The notes below the pieces were generated by a model. That model had not been told where the DNA came from. It ran no database searches and saw only the letters and a program-made list of their open reading frames with translations. Positions 18,847 to 28,960 of a stretch of DNA of 64,000 bases are shown one piece after another (the stretch's first letter is position 1; each line of letters starts with the position of its first letter). The stretch comes from Roseiarcus sp963780825 (lineage in GTDB: Bacteria > Pseudomonadota > Alphaproteobacteria > Rhizobiales > Beijerinckiaceae). The DNA is taken from assembly GCA_963780825.1 (NCBI GenBank), contig CAWADL010000025.1, positions 1-64,000 of the forward strand, read 5' to 3'. A program made the position numbers and the translations under genes.

Positions 18847-20382
18847 ATGCCAAAGGTTGCGTCGCTTGCGAACTTGCCAGCCGACCGCGGTTTGCGCGTA
18901 GAGGTGGGAGGCGAGGCTGTGCTGCTGGTTCGCGACGGCGACGCCGTTCGCGCCTATTCCGCCACGTGCCCGCACGCGGGCGCTCCGTTAGAGGAGGGCG
19001 CCGTTTGCAATGGCCGCATCATTTGTCCGTGGCACAAGGCCGCGTTTCGTGTTTCAGACGGCGGACTCGTTGAGCCGCCTGCGCTGGACGGCCTCAACAG
19101 CTATCCAGTCCGCGTCGACGGTGGTGACATTTTCGTCGAAGCGAAGGCGGCGCCCCAGCCGCAAGTCCGCTCGCACACGGATAGCCGCAGCTTCGTCATC
19201 GTCGGCGCCGGCGCGGCCGGCGCCACGGCGGCGGCCGCGCTCCGGGAATTTGGCTTCGGCGGTCGCATATTGCTGATCGGGCGCGAACCGGGTCTCCCGT
19301 TCGACCGCACTTCGCTCAGCAAATTCGTGGTCTCCGGCGAGATGAAACCAGAGGAGACGCCCTTATTGCGGACCAAAGACTTTTATGCGGAGCAGAGAAT
19401 TGAACGAAGCGAAATGGAGGTGGTTCGCTTCGACGTGAAGAGCCGTGAAATCACGTTGGCGGACAACCGGAAGATCGAGTTCGACAGCGCCCTCATCGCG
19501 CCAGGCAGCGAGGCGAAAACGCCTGAGCTTCCGGGCGTGGACCAGGATGGCGTTCACAAACTCCGCAGTCGCGAGGACGCGGCGGCCATCCTCGCGGACG
19601 TGCGGCCAGGCGCCCGAGCGATCGTCCTCGGCAGCAGTTTCATTGGCCTCGAAGTCGCCTCGTGTTTGCGTGCGCAGAAAGCGAGCGTCACCGTCGTTTC
19701 GCCGGAAGAGATCCCCTTTGTCAGGCAATTCGGCGACAAAATCGGCCGCTCGATCCGCGCATTGCACGAGGCCAACGGCGTCGTCTTTGAAGCGCCAGCT
19801 AAGGCAATCAAGATAGAAGGCCAGGGCCGGGTCTCCGGTCTCGTGTTGGAGGACGGGCGCCGTCTCGCCGCCGACCTAGTGGTGATCGGTGTCGGGGTGC
19901 GCCCAGCGACCGGCTTCGTGGTGGGCGCGGAGATGACTAAGGACAAAGGCCTCTCCGTCGATGCGACGCTTCGCCTGGCGGAAGGTATCTACTGCGCCGG
20001 AGACGCCGCCGCGTTTCCGATGCCGCCGGATGGCAAGCCGACGCGGATCGAACACTGGCGCGTCGCGCAGCAACAAGCCCGCATCGCCGCCGCGAATATG
20101 ATGGGCGGCAACCGACCTTATGAGGACGTGCCGTTTTTCTGGACATATCACTATGGAAAGAATTTCGAATACCTCGGGCATGCGGATAGCTGGGACGATG
20201 AGGTCATACGAGGCGACATCGGCAAGCAGCAATTCGTGGCGGTTTTGCTGCAGCGCGACCGGGTCGCCGCCGTGGTGGCTTGCGAGCGTCAACGATTGAC
20301 CGCAGCGCTGAGTGAACGGATGCGGACGCCGCTGATGCGGGACGAAGCGCTGCGGATGGTCGACGATCCGAGCTTCGGATAG
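18847..20382 (+). CDS. Rieske [2Fe-2S] domain fused to FAD-dependent NAD(P)H reductase (AIF/ferredoxin reductase-like)
   Basis: 511 residues. Residues 1-100 form a Rieske domain with ligands in CPHAGAPLEEG (CxH) and IICPWHKAAF (CxxH). Residues about 115-511 form a two-dinucleotide-binding reductase: FVIVGAGAAGATAAAALREF (FAD), SLSKFVVSGEMKPEETPLLR, AIVLGSSFIGLEVASCLRAQ (NAD(P)H), GIYCAGDAAAFPMP (FAD GD motif) and RIEHWRVAQQQARIAAANMM. The architecture matches bacterial apoptosis-inducing-factor-like and Nfrl-type oxidoreductases that pass electrons between NAD(P)H, FAD and an iron-sulphur centre. No membrane segment is seen. Physiological partner unknown. Confidence 0.92.
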   Translation: MPKVASLANLPADRGLRVEVGGEAVLLVRDGDAVRAYSATCPHAGAPLEEGAVCNGRIICPWHKAAFRVSDGGLVEPPALDGLNSYPVRVDGGDIFVEAKAAPQPQVRSHTDSRSFVIVGAGAAGATAAAALREFGFGGRILLIGREPGLPFDRTSLSKFVVSGEMKPEETPLLRTKDFYAEQRIERSEMEVVRFDVKSREITLADNRKIEFDSALIAPGSEAKTPELPGVDQDGVHKLRSREDAAAILADVRPGARAIVLGSSFIGLEVASCLRAQKASVTVVSPEEIPFVRQFGDKIGRSIRALHEANGVVFEAPAKAIKIEGQGRVSGLVLEDGRRLAADLVVIGVGVRPATGFVVGAEMTKDKGLSVDATLRLAEGIYCAGDAAAFPMPPDGKPTRIEHWRVAQQQARIAAANMMGGNRPYEDVPFFWTYHYGKNFEYLGHADSWDDEVIRGDIGKQQFVAVLLQRDRVAAVVACERQRLTAALSERMRTPLMRDEALRMVDDPSFG

Positions 20383-20411
20383 CAAGCGCAGTTTTAGGCA
20401 GATGCGCCGGC

Positions 20412-20520
20412 GCGCTGTAGCCGCGGACTCCAGTCCGCGGTGGGCAAGAGATCGCGCAGTGCTAAGAAAGAGCCGATCTCGGGGAGATGCGGTTTCGAGA
20501 CCGCGGCTACAGGCGCCCGG
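20412..20520. repeat. palindromic intergenic repeat, family A (copy 1)
   Basis: Begins GCGCTGTAGCCGCGGACTCC, passes AGTCCGCGGTGG and a core with AGATCGCGC ... AGAAAGAGCCGATC, and ends GAGACCGCGGCTACAGGCGC. The outer TGTAGCCGCGG / CCGCGGCTACA arms are inverted. Copies lie at 23992-24092, 28771-28880 (core inverted) and 60638-61136 (interrupted). Confidence 0.85.
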
Positions 20521-20534
20521 GAATTTGTATGGCG

Positions 20535-21500
20535 TCACGATTTACGCCGCATGGCGATGGCGTCGCGCGCGCCGCGCTCGATTCCAGCGGCTGTCAGGCC
20601 GTAGGTCTCGAACAGGTATTCGACCGGACCGGTCGGCATGAAGCCAGGAAAACCTAGGATCCGCACAGGGCAGGGTCGATAGCCCGCTACGACTTCGGCG
20701 ATCGCCCCGCCGAGGCCGCCGCGAACCGAATGCTCTTCGACGGTCACGATGGCGCCGATGTCCGCCGCCGCGCGAATGGCGACTTCATCGAGCGGCGCAA
20801 TTGAGGCCATGTTGACGACGCGAGCGCCGATACCCCCAGCCGCGAGCGTTTCAGCGGCTGCGAGCGCGCGCGCCACCATGACCCCGTTGGCGATGATCGC
20901 GACGTCGCTTCCCTCGCGCAGGGTTTCGGCCTTGCCGATGGCGAAGACGGCGCCCTCGGGTCGCGGCAACTGCGGCACGCCGAAACGGCTCACGCGAAGG
21001 AAAACCGGCCCGTCATGCGCGGCGGCGGCCTTGACGGCCTCGGCGGTTTCCCAGGGGTCCGCGGGCGAGACGATGGCGAGGTTAGACAATACCCGCAGCC
21101 ACGCGAAATCCTCGATGGAATGATGTGTGGGTCCGAGTTCACCGTAGCCGATGCCCGGAGATTGGCCGACGAGTTTCACATTCGTGTTGGAATAGGCGAC
21201 GTCCGCTTTGATTTGCTCCAGCGCCCGGCCCGTCAGGAAGCAGGACGCGGCGCTGACGAACGGAATCTTGCCGCCATTGGCGAGGCCGGCGCCAACGCCA
21301 ACCATATTTTGTTCGGCGATGCCGACGTTGATCACTCGCTCCGGCCAGCGCTTGCGAAAGCTGTCGAGTTTCGACGAACCGACGCTATCGTTGACGACGA
21401 TGACGACCCGCGAATCTGTCTCGGCGATGGCCTCCAAGGTGGTCGCGAAGGCGTTGCGACAATCAAACAGGCGTGACGATGTCGGCTCCTGGGCGCTCAT
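20535..21500 (-). CDS. transketolase C-terminal subunit (pyrimidine-binding)
   Basis: About 321 residues from ATG 21500 (MSAQEPTSSRLFDCRNAFAT), which overlaps the TGA of the N-terminal subunit (ATGA). It holds the pyrimidine-binding domain (INVGIAEQNMVGVGAGLANG with the glutamate that activates thiamine diphosphate; PTHHSIEDFAWLRVL) and the C-terminal domain (AIVTVEEHSVRGGLGGAIAE). It is the beta half of a split transketolase that transfers two-carbon ketol units. A continuous frame into the upstream gene exists only because of an indel there. Split transketolases of this form occur in specialised sugar pathways such as D-apiose and sulfosugar degradation. Confidence 0.9.
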   Translation of the reverse strand: MSAQEPTSSRLFDCRNAFATTLEAIAETDSRVVIVVNDSVGSSKLDSFRKRWPERVINVGIAEQNMVGVGAGLANGGKIPFVSAASCFLTGRALEQIKADVAYSNTNVKLVGQSPGIGYGELGPTHHSIEDFAWLRVLSNLAIVSPADPWETAEAVKAAAAHDGPVFLRVSRFGVPQLPRPEGAVFAIGKAETLREGSDVAIIANGVMVARALAAAETLAAGGIGARVVNMASIAPLDEVAIRAAADIGAIVTVEEHSVRGGLGGAIAEVVAGYRPCPVRILGFPGFMPTGPVEYLFETYGLTAAGIERGARDAIAMRRKS

Positions 21501-22334
21501 ATTGCACTCAATTCCTTGATCGCCTGATCCAACTGCGCATCGGTCGGCACCCCGTGATGCCATCCGATCTGATCCTGCATGAATGACACGCCTTTGCCCT
21601 TGACCGTGTGGGCGATGACGCAGAGCGGCCGGGAGCGGCTCTCGACGGCGTTTGAACGCTTCGAGCAGAGCTGCGGGATCGTGGCCGTCGGTGTCGACCA
21701 CCTCCCAACCGAACGCCCGGAATTTGTCGGCGAGCGGCTCCAGATCATTGGTGTCGGCCACCCGCGCGCCCTGCTGCAATGTATTGCGATCGACGATCAG
21801 CGTTAGATTGGCGAGCTTATGATGACCGGCCGCCATCGCCGCCTCCCAGTTGCTGCCCTCCTGCAATTCGCCGTCTCCGGTAATGACGAAGACGCGATAG
21901 CTCGCGTGGTCTAGCTTGCCAGCGAGCGCGATTCCCACGGCGATCGGCATGCCGTGTCCGAGCGGCCCGGTATTCGCCTCGACGCCCGGCACGTAATTCC
22001 GGTTGGGATGGCCGTTCAGCATCGACATCGGTTGCATGTAGGTTGATAGTTGCTCGACCGGGATGAAGCCGGCCTCAGCGAGCGTCGCGTAGAGCGCGCC
22101 GCTCGCGTGGCCCTTGCTGAAGATGAGCCGGTCACGATTTGGGTCGCGCGGCGCCTTCGTGTCCACGCGCAACACGCCGAAATATAGCGTCGCCAGGATG
22201 TCGGTCACCGACAGGTCGCCGCCGGGATGTCCGAGCCGCGCGCGATGGACCATCTCCAGCGAATGCTTGCGAATGGCGCGCGCCTTGTCTCGGATCAGCG
22301 CGACGCTCGCCACGTTTGTTTGCTCTGCCGCCAT
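21497..22334 (-). CDS. transketolase N-terminal subunit (thiamine diphosphate-binding), one frameshift
   Basis: Start ATG 22334 (MAAEQTNVASVALIRDKARA). Motifs: GHPGGDLSVTDILATLYFGV, FSKGHASGALYATLAEAGF, LGHGMPIAVGIALAG and the diphosphate/Mg motif VITGDGELQEGSNWEAAM. After EAFKR (about 21640) the frame slips. The correct continuation RPLCVIAHTVKGKGVSFMQD, then QIGWHHGVPTDAQLDQAI, ends at 21497 in another frame. Joined length is about 279 residues, normal for a split transketolase alpha subunit. The gene lies 4 bp after the isomerase gene, so isomerase - alpha - beta form one operon. Confidence 0.9.
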
Positions 22335-22338
22335 AACG

Positions 22339-23816
22339 TCAATTCCTGAACACAGAAGCAAGCGCAGCGCCGTCGTCTGGCGGCGGCTCGTGGCGATAGG
22401 TCGGCCAATTCAGATAACGCGAAACCGCTTCATTGACCGCTGCGGCGTGATGGCCGCGCACCATCGCTACGTGATGCTCGAAGCCGTTGCGGGCAATGAA
22501 GCCTAGCATGCGGCGCAACTTCGTAACCTTGGTGACCGCAATGCCGCCGTCCATCGCGAACGGATCGTCGGTGAATTCGCCCTCGCCGACATAAGCTCTT
22601 GACGACACCCTGCCGATCGTCGGTGGAGGCGCGGAAGAAGGTCATCGGCCCCGCCTTCACCTTGCCTTTAACGGCGCCGAAGCATTTCTCTCGGCCGATC
22701 ACGGTTCCCAGCACGTCGAGTTCGCCGATCTCCGGCGTTTCGCCAATGAAACTCTTCGGGATAGTTGCCGCAATGCGTGCACACGCATTTGTCGACCTCG
22801 CGGCCGTAGTTGTTGTTCCAGTCGAGGATCGCGGAGGGCGCATCAGCAGCGAGCGTCAGCGCATACATCGAGATCGCGCCCATCACGTCGACCTCGCAGG
22901 CGCTGGGCATCAGCTTTTCGCCCATCATGCTCATCGTCACGCAAGTCGCGCAGCCAAAATTATCCTGCAGACTGCGCCAGCACTGGATCGCGCTGGCGTC
23001 GCAGTCGTTCTCTTCGATCCAGCGATTGACCGCGATCGTCCACTTCGCCTGCTTGACGATATTCTCGCGCTTGATGTGAGCGGGGATGCGGCCGTAGGCG
23101 GCGATCTCCTCGAGCATCGCCTTCACTTGCTCGTCGTCATCAGTTGAGCGAACCGGCGGCGTGGATGATCTCCGAGAGGTCGACGGTCACGACCGTCATG
23201 CCGGAGCCCTGCAGCAACTTTTCGCTGAACCGCATGGTCTGGAACGCGCCCGTGCGCGCGCCGATCGACGCCGATACGGGCGCTTTTCAGTCCACGCACG
23301 ACGCGGCAGACACGCACGAAACGATCGAGGTCCGCAGCGAACTCCTCTCCGTCGACGTCGCAGGTGTGGCTCGTCGTGTCGGTGAAGGGGATGTCATATT
23401 GATAGAAGTTGTTGGTGACCGAAAATTTGCCGCAGAAAGCGTCGCGGCGGCCGGCAAGGTCGACCTTGTCGATCTCATCGTTGCTGGCCTGCAACAGAAT
23501 CGGGACGCCGAGCCGCGCCTGGCCGACAAGCTCCATGATCGCGATTTCGTCGCCGAAATTCGGCAGGCAAATGACGAGGCCGTCGATCGATTCGCGCTCG
23601 GCGCGGAAATGTTCGGCGTAGCGCCGCGCGTCCTCGCGCGACTGCACGGCGCCGTTTTTTGTCGCGTCGAGCGGCAGGATGCTGAAAGTGACGCCCAACT
23701 TCTCAAGCTGCGCGATCAGTTGCTGACGCGTCTGCAACGCCGGCGCGCCGATTGAAGAACTCCCGGCTTCCGACGACCAGGCCGAGCCTGATTGGTCGCA
23801 GATTTCGCTTGGTCAT
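22339..23816 (-). pseudogene. L-fucose/L-arabinose isomerase family sugar isomerase, frameshifted
   Basis: Reading from ATG 23816 (MTKRNLRPIRLGLVVGSREF) four frames join into about 480 residues: QTRQQLIAQLEKLGVTFSIL; IDGLVICLPNFGDEIAIMEL; VPILLQASNDEIDKVDLAGR; TMRFSEKLLQGSGMTVVTVD; then IQCWRSLQDNFGCATCVTMS, MMGEKLMPSACEVDVMGAIS and ILDWNNNYGREVDKCVCTHC. These are the N1, N2 and C-terminal elements of the fucose-isomerase fold, with the metal-site glutamate in ACEVDV. Indels lie near 23740, 23290, 23150, 22760 and 22590. First gene of the isomerase-transketolase operon, divergent from the binding-protein gene at 24456. The exact aldose/ketose pair is unknown. Confidence 0.82.
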
Positions 23817-23991
23817 CGTTTCCGCCCCGGCTTGTTTCGGCGATTTCCACGCGGCGTCCTGCCGCACCTCGATTTGCGGCGCGCCAGCCGCCTTGTTTCG
23901 AGAAACTTCGATTTTTTTCATTTAATCGCAGATCGCCGCGCCTGTAAAGAGCGCCGTACGCCGGCGTGGGTACCCAAGGGAGGCTTCCGCA

Positions 23992-24092
23992 CCTGTAGCC
24001 GCGGACTCCAGTCCGCGGTGGTCAAGCGATCGCGCCTTGCCGAGAAAGCGCCGATCACGGCAACCGCGGACTGGAGTTCGCGGCTACAGGCG
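23992..24092. repeat. palindromic intergenic repeat, family A (copy 2)
   Basis: Begins CTGTAGCCGCGGACTCCAGT and ends GAGTTCGCGGCTACAGGCGA with a core AAGCGATCGCGCC ... GAGAAAGCGCCGATC, the same orientation as the copy at 20412. It sits in the divergent control region between the isomerase operon and the ribose-type transporter operon. Confidence 0.85.
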
Positions 24093-24155
24093 ACTTTCCA
24101 GACGATAGTTAGCATTTTCACACCTGGGTCTGGCGATTTCGACTGCCGTTGCACG

Positions 24156-24186
24156 TTGACAGCAATCCGAAACGATGCGACATAAT
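24156..24186 (+). promoter_or_regulatory. shared promoter element upstream of ribose-type binding protein
   Basis: TTGACA at 24156-24161 is followed by CAATCCG and ATGCGA (ending 24180), then CATAAT at 24181-24186. The same 25 positions recur with 4 mismatches at 30069-30093 before the second binding-protein gene. TTGACA and CATAAT resemble -35/-10 boxes with a long 19-bp spacer. The conserved middle CAATCCG may be an operator for a common regulator. Confidence 0.55.
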
Positions 24187-24455
24187 CGATAACAACCGAC
24201 ATAAATCGCAATTGCAGCACGGGGGAAAGCCGAGGGTCATGGACGCCGCGTCGCCGAGAACCCGAGGTCGGGAAGAGCGCTTGACGCTCCGCATCTTGGC
24301 TCGACGCGCAAGCCGCGGCTTCTGCGCATCTTCATACTTACACGGCGGCTTCGAGACGATCGCGGCCCGCCGGTCCACCAAACTTATCCTTGTCAACAAA
24401 GGATGAGCACGGCGCGGCGCGCGCGCGAAGACAACGCGCAATGGGAGAAACGCAC

Positions 24456-25394
<939 letters not shown>

Positions 25395-25396
25395 GC

Positions 25397-25425
25397 ACGC
25401 ATGAGACCCCCCGGGTCTCATGCGT
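25397..25425 (+). promoter_or_regulatory. intercistronic stem-loop after the binding-protein gene
   Basis: Perfect 13-bp stem ACGCATGAGACCC / GGGTCTCATGCGT with a 3-base loop, starting 2 bases after the stop. No T-run follows, so it is more likely an mRNA-stabilising or partial-termination structure than a full terminator. Confidence 0.7.
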
Positions 25426-25504
25426 ATGCGGGCGGACCCGCGTTCTCTGAGGGGCGCGCGGGCCGTTTGATTGGGCTGAGTTTGTCGACCCGGCAAGAGA
25501 CCAG

Positions 25505-26155
25505 ATGATCCGCTTCGCCTTCCTGCTGTTCGCGGCGCCGACGATTCTGCTTCCGCTCAGCGGCTGCAAAATCGTTGCCGACAAAGATCTGGTCGCCGAG
25601 GAGAAGCACTCGGCGGCGTTCGACGCCAACGCTTTTGTCGAGAAGGTCTGGACCCCGAAAGCGGTTGAGGACTTCAAGGCGAAGGCAGTCGATCTCGCGA
25701 CGCTTCTTCCGGCGATCGAGGCCGATCCGAACCAGGCGGGACAAACCTATGGTCGCGGCGGCGGCGAGGGCAACCCGTGGTCCTACGAAGTGAAGGGTGA
25801 AGGCAAGGTTACTGCGGTTGACGTCGAATCGCGGCACGGATTGATGACAGTCGAGATCACAACCAAAGACGGACCACGTCCTGTCGATCTTCAGATCGGC
25901 CCGGTGATCTTCGGCACGGCGTTGCGCGACAGCCTGCCGTTCGTGCACTTCGGCGACTTCGTCAACCAGATTCAGTTCGCGCAGATTTCGCGCGCTTTCA
26001 ACGATCGCGCGACCAAGGATCTGCGAAGCGCCTTCGATCCGAAGACAATCCTGGGCAAGACCGTGGCCTTCTACGGGGCTGCGACGCAAGCGGCCGCTGC
26101 GGGAAAATTGAGCGTGACACCGATCGCGATTGAAACCAACAAGGCCACGCCATGA
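25505..26155 (+). CDS. DUF2291 family periplasmic lipoprotein
   Basis: 216 residues. Lipoprotein signal MIRFAFLLFAAPTILLPLSG with lipobox LSGC, so lipidation at Cys22. The body (HSAAFDANAFVEKVWTPKAV; YGRGGGEGNPWSYEVKGEG; VDLQIGPVIFGTALRDSLPF; FVNQIQFAQISRAFNDRAT) matches the DUF2291 family. DUF2291 genes are found almost only inside ribose-type sugar transporter operons between the binding protein and the ATPase, as here. Biochemical role is unestablished; an accessory role in uptake is inferred. The stop overlaps the next start (ATGA at 26152-26155). Confidence 0.9.
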   Translation: MIRFAFLLFAAPTILLPLSGCKIVADKDLVAEEKHSAAFDANAFVEKVWTPKAVEDFKAKAVDLATLLPAIEADPNQAGQTYGRGGGEGNPWSYEVKGEGKVTAVDVESRHGLMTVEITTKDGPRPVDLQIGPVIFGTALRDSLPFVHFGDFVNQIQFAQISRAFNDRATKDLRSAFDPKTILGKTVAFYGAATQAAAAGKLSVTPIAIETNKATP

Positions 26156-27697
26156 CGGCTGCGCCCGCCGTGTCTGACGACATCATCCTGCGCGCTGAAG
26201 GCGTCGGCATGGTGTATCCCGGCACGATCGCGTTGAGTCACGTCGATTTCGAGGTCCGGCGCGGCGCCGTCAATGTGCTGGTTGGTGAGAACGGCGCGGG
26301 CAAGTCGACCCTGATGAAAATTCTCGCTGGCGTGATCGCGCCGACGTCAGGCCGGCTGGTGCTGCGCGGCGCCGAGGTTCGCTTCTCCTCGGTGACCGAG
26401 GCGGCGCGCGCGGGCATTGGCATCATCTACCAGGAACTGAACCTCTGTCCGAACCTCACTGTCGCGGAGAATTCTAAGCCTGGTTGACCCGCCGACCCGC
26501 TTCGGCATCGATATCGATCGCACGCGGCAGACCGAGAAAGCTAGGGCTCTTCTGGCGCGACTCGAACAGCCGATTGATCCGAATACGCTTGCCGATGATC
26601 TACGCATCGGCCAACAGCAGATCGTCGAAATCGCCAAGGCGCTGGCGGGCAAAGTCGACGTCCTGATCATGGACGAGCCAACGTCCGCGCTCAGCGCGCG
26701 AGAAGTCGAAATCCTGTTCCGGGTTATCCACGACCTAAGGTCGCACGGCGTCGCCATCATCTACATCTCGCATCGGCTCGAGGAAATCCTGCGCATCGGC
26801 GACTATGTCACCGTGCTGCGCGACGGGCGTCGTCAGGCGGAAGCGCTGGTGAAGGATATTTCGATCGCTTGGATGGTCGAGAAGATGGTCGGTCCGACCG
26901 CCGCGGCGCCCGAACGCCACGCCGCGCCGAATGCCGAGATCGCGCTGTCGCTCGACCAAGTGACGCTGCCACGCGCCGCCGGCGGCTTTCTGGTTGATCA
27001 TGTCTCGCTGACGTTGCGCGCCGGCGAGGTCGTGTGCCTCTATGGATTGCTCGGCGCCGGCCGATCGGAGTTGTTCGAGTGCCTGATGGGTCTGCATCCC
27101 ATGGCGCGCGGGCGGGTCGAGCTGAAGGGCAGGGACATCGCCGGCCAGTCAATTGCAACGCGCATTCGGCGCGGGCTTGTGCTGGTTCCCGAGGATCGGC
27201 AACGCGAAGGCCTGGTCCAGACGATGTCGGTGCGCGAAAATCTCACGCTTGCCAGCTTGCGGCGGTTCGCGAGGTTTCTGACTATCGGGCGAACCCGTGA
27301 GCGATCCGCAACGCGGGATATGATTGAGCGGCTCACCATCAAAGTGTCTTCGATGGACGTCGAGGTGACTGCGCTCAGCGGCGGCAATCAGCAGAAGGTT
27401 GTGATCGGCAAGGGGTTGATGACCGAGCCGAGTGTCATCCTGCTCGATGAGCCGAGCCGCGGGGTCGACGTAGGCGCCAAAGCGGAGATTTTTCGGGTCA
27501 TGCGGGGCCTGGCGGAAGCCGGGCTCGGCATCCTGTTCTCGACTTCCGATCTCAAGGAGGCGCTAGGCTATGCCGACCGCATCATCGTGATGTCCAGCGG
27601 CCGTGTCGCCGCGGAGTTCACGGCCGCCGAAGCGAGTGAGACCGCTATTGTCGCGGCCTCTTCGCCGACCTTCGATAGGGAAAGACGATCGGCATGA
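26152..27697 (+). CDS. ribose-type sugar ABC transporter ATP-binding protein, one frameshift
   Basis: About 510 residues with two ATPase domains. Domain 1: Walker A GENGAGKSTLMK, Q-loop IIYQELNLCPNLTVAEN; then an indel near 26475 (an in-frame stop at 26485) and continuation LRIGQQQIVEIAKALAGKVD, Walker B VLIMDEPTSALS. Domain 2 has the degenerate Walker A GLLGAGRSELFECL usual for the family, LVLVPEDRQREGLVQTMSVR, signature LSGGNQQKVVIGKGL and VILLDEPSRGVDVGAKAEIF. It energises the permease encoded next, with which it overlaps by 4 bp. The frame break affects the first ATPase domain only. Confidence 0.88.
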
Positions 27698-28761
27698 GCA
27701 GCAGCGCGATCCCCTCGACGAGCTCCGCCAAACCGCGGCCAAAGCGTCCGCTGACCTTGCTGCTGATGAGCTTCCGAACGTTCATCGCGCTGATCGCTGT
27801 GTTCGTGGTCTTCGGCGTGACGACGCCAAACTTTCTCGACCTGCCGACGCTGGTGATTGTCGCCAAACATGTGGCCGTCAACGCCATTCTTGGCATTGGT
27901 ATGACCTTTGTGATCCTCACCGCCGGCATCGACCTTTCGGTTGGTTCGATCGTCGGCGTGTCCGGCATGATCGCCGGCTATTTGCTGACGAGAGGTATCT
28001 CGGTAGCGCCGCTGCAGATCACCATTTTCCCGAGCGCTATCGAAACGATCCTCATAACGCTAGCCGCTGGCGCGGGGATTGGCCTCGTCAACGGATTGCT
28101 GATCACGCGCCTCAACGTCGCGCCCTTCATTGCGACGCTTGGCATGCTTTATGTGGCGCGCGGCGCGGCGCTGCTGATATCCGACGGGTCGACCTTTTCC
28201 AATCTGGTCGGCGATCCGCGCTTCGACAACACCGGCTTTCCGTTCCTCGGCTCAGGTTTGGTTCTCGGCGTTCCGGCATCGATTGTCGCGCTGATCGTAT
28301 TCGCAGCGATCGCAGCCTATGTCGCGGCCCGCACGCCGTTCGGCCGGCACGTCTATGCGGTCGGCGGCAACGAGCGGGCCGCCGCGCTCTCGGGCGTGAA
28401 GGTCGATGGGATCAAGATTTCGACCTACATGATTTCGGGCTTCTGCGCCGCCTTTGCTGGCCTCATCGTCGCGTCCGAGTTGGTGGCGGCACATCCGGCG
28501 TCGGGTGAAACTTTCGAGTTGAATGCGATAGCCGCCGCGGTGTTGGGTGGCACATCGCTCTCCGGTGGGCGCGGGACTATTGCCGGGACTCTGGTTGGCG
28601 CCTTTGTCATTGGCGTGCTGGGCGACGGTTTGGTGATGCTCGGGGTCAGCTCGTTCTGGCAGATGGTGATCAAGGGTCTGGTCATCATCGCCGCTGTGGT
28701 CTTGGACCAGATGCAACGACGCATGTATCGGCGCTTCGCCCTGCAATCGCAGGGAGGATAG
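27694..28761 (+). CDS. ribose-type sugar ABC transporter permease
   Basis: 355 residues with about ten hydrophobic segments. MSFRTFIALIAVFVVFGVTT opens the membrane part. GIGMTFVILTAGIDLSVGSI is the family hallmark (AGIDLSVG), VGGNERAAALSGVKVDGIKI is the cytoplasmic ATPase-coupling loop, and AAAVLGGTSLSGGRGTIAGT the second hallmark. It ends SSFWQMVIKGLVIIAAVVLD. The start overlaps the stop of the ATPase gene (ATGA). The fragment at 950-1096 is a remnant of another gene of this family. Confidence 0.93.
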   Translation: MSSSAIPSTSSAKPRPKRPLTLLLMSFRTFIALIAVFVVFGVTTPNFLDLPTLVIVAKHVAVNAILGIGMTFVILTAGIDLSVGSIVGVSGMIAGYLLTRGISVAPLQITIFPSAIETILITLAAGAGIGLVNGLLITRLNVAPFIATLGMLYVARGAALLISDGSTFSNLVGDPRFDNTGFPFLGSGLVLGVPASIVALIVFAAIAAYVAARTPFGRHVYAVGGNERAAALSGVKVDGIKISTYMISGFCAAFAGLIVASELVAAHPASGETFELNAIAAAVLGGTSLSGGRGTIAGTLVGAFVIGVLGDGLVMLGVSSFWQMVIKGLVIIAAVVLDQMQRRMYRRFALQSQGG

Positions 28762-28770
28762 AGGGCGGGC

Positions 28771-28880
28771 GCGCTGTAGCCGCGGTCTCCAGACCGCGGT
28801 CTCCTCGTGATCGGCTCTTTCTCGGCACGGCGCGATCTCTTGACCACCGCGGACTGGAGTCCGCGGCTACAGGCGCCCGG
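28771..28880. repeat. palindromic intergenic repeat, family A (copy 3, core inverted)
   Basis: Outer arms GCGCTGTAGCCGCGGTCTCC and GGAGTCCGCGGCTACAGGCG as in the other copies, but the core reads GATCGGCTCTTTCTCGGC ... GCGCGATCTCTTGACC, the reverse complement of copy 1. It separates the transporter operon from the DeoR gene and may terminate the operon. Confidence 0.85.
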
Positions 28881-28960
28881 AGAGAGTTGGCGGAAATTTG
28901 CGCTTCTGCAATTCGAAAGGTGAGATAAGCTGCCGAGCTTGAGTCTCGGCGAGAATAGCC

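Noticed and set aside
20535..22361. Single fused transketolase
   Set aside because: Created by one indel near 21640; the two subunits have their own stop and start codons (ATGA).
24149..24406. Small gene upstream of the ribose-type binding protein
   Set aside because: Lies over the promoter element and has no recognisable content; the region is better read as leader DNA.
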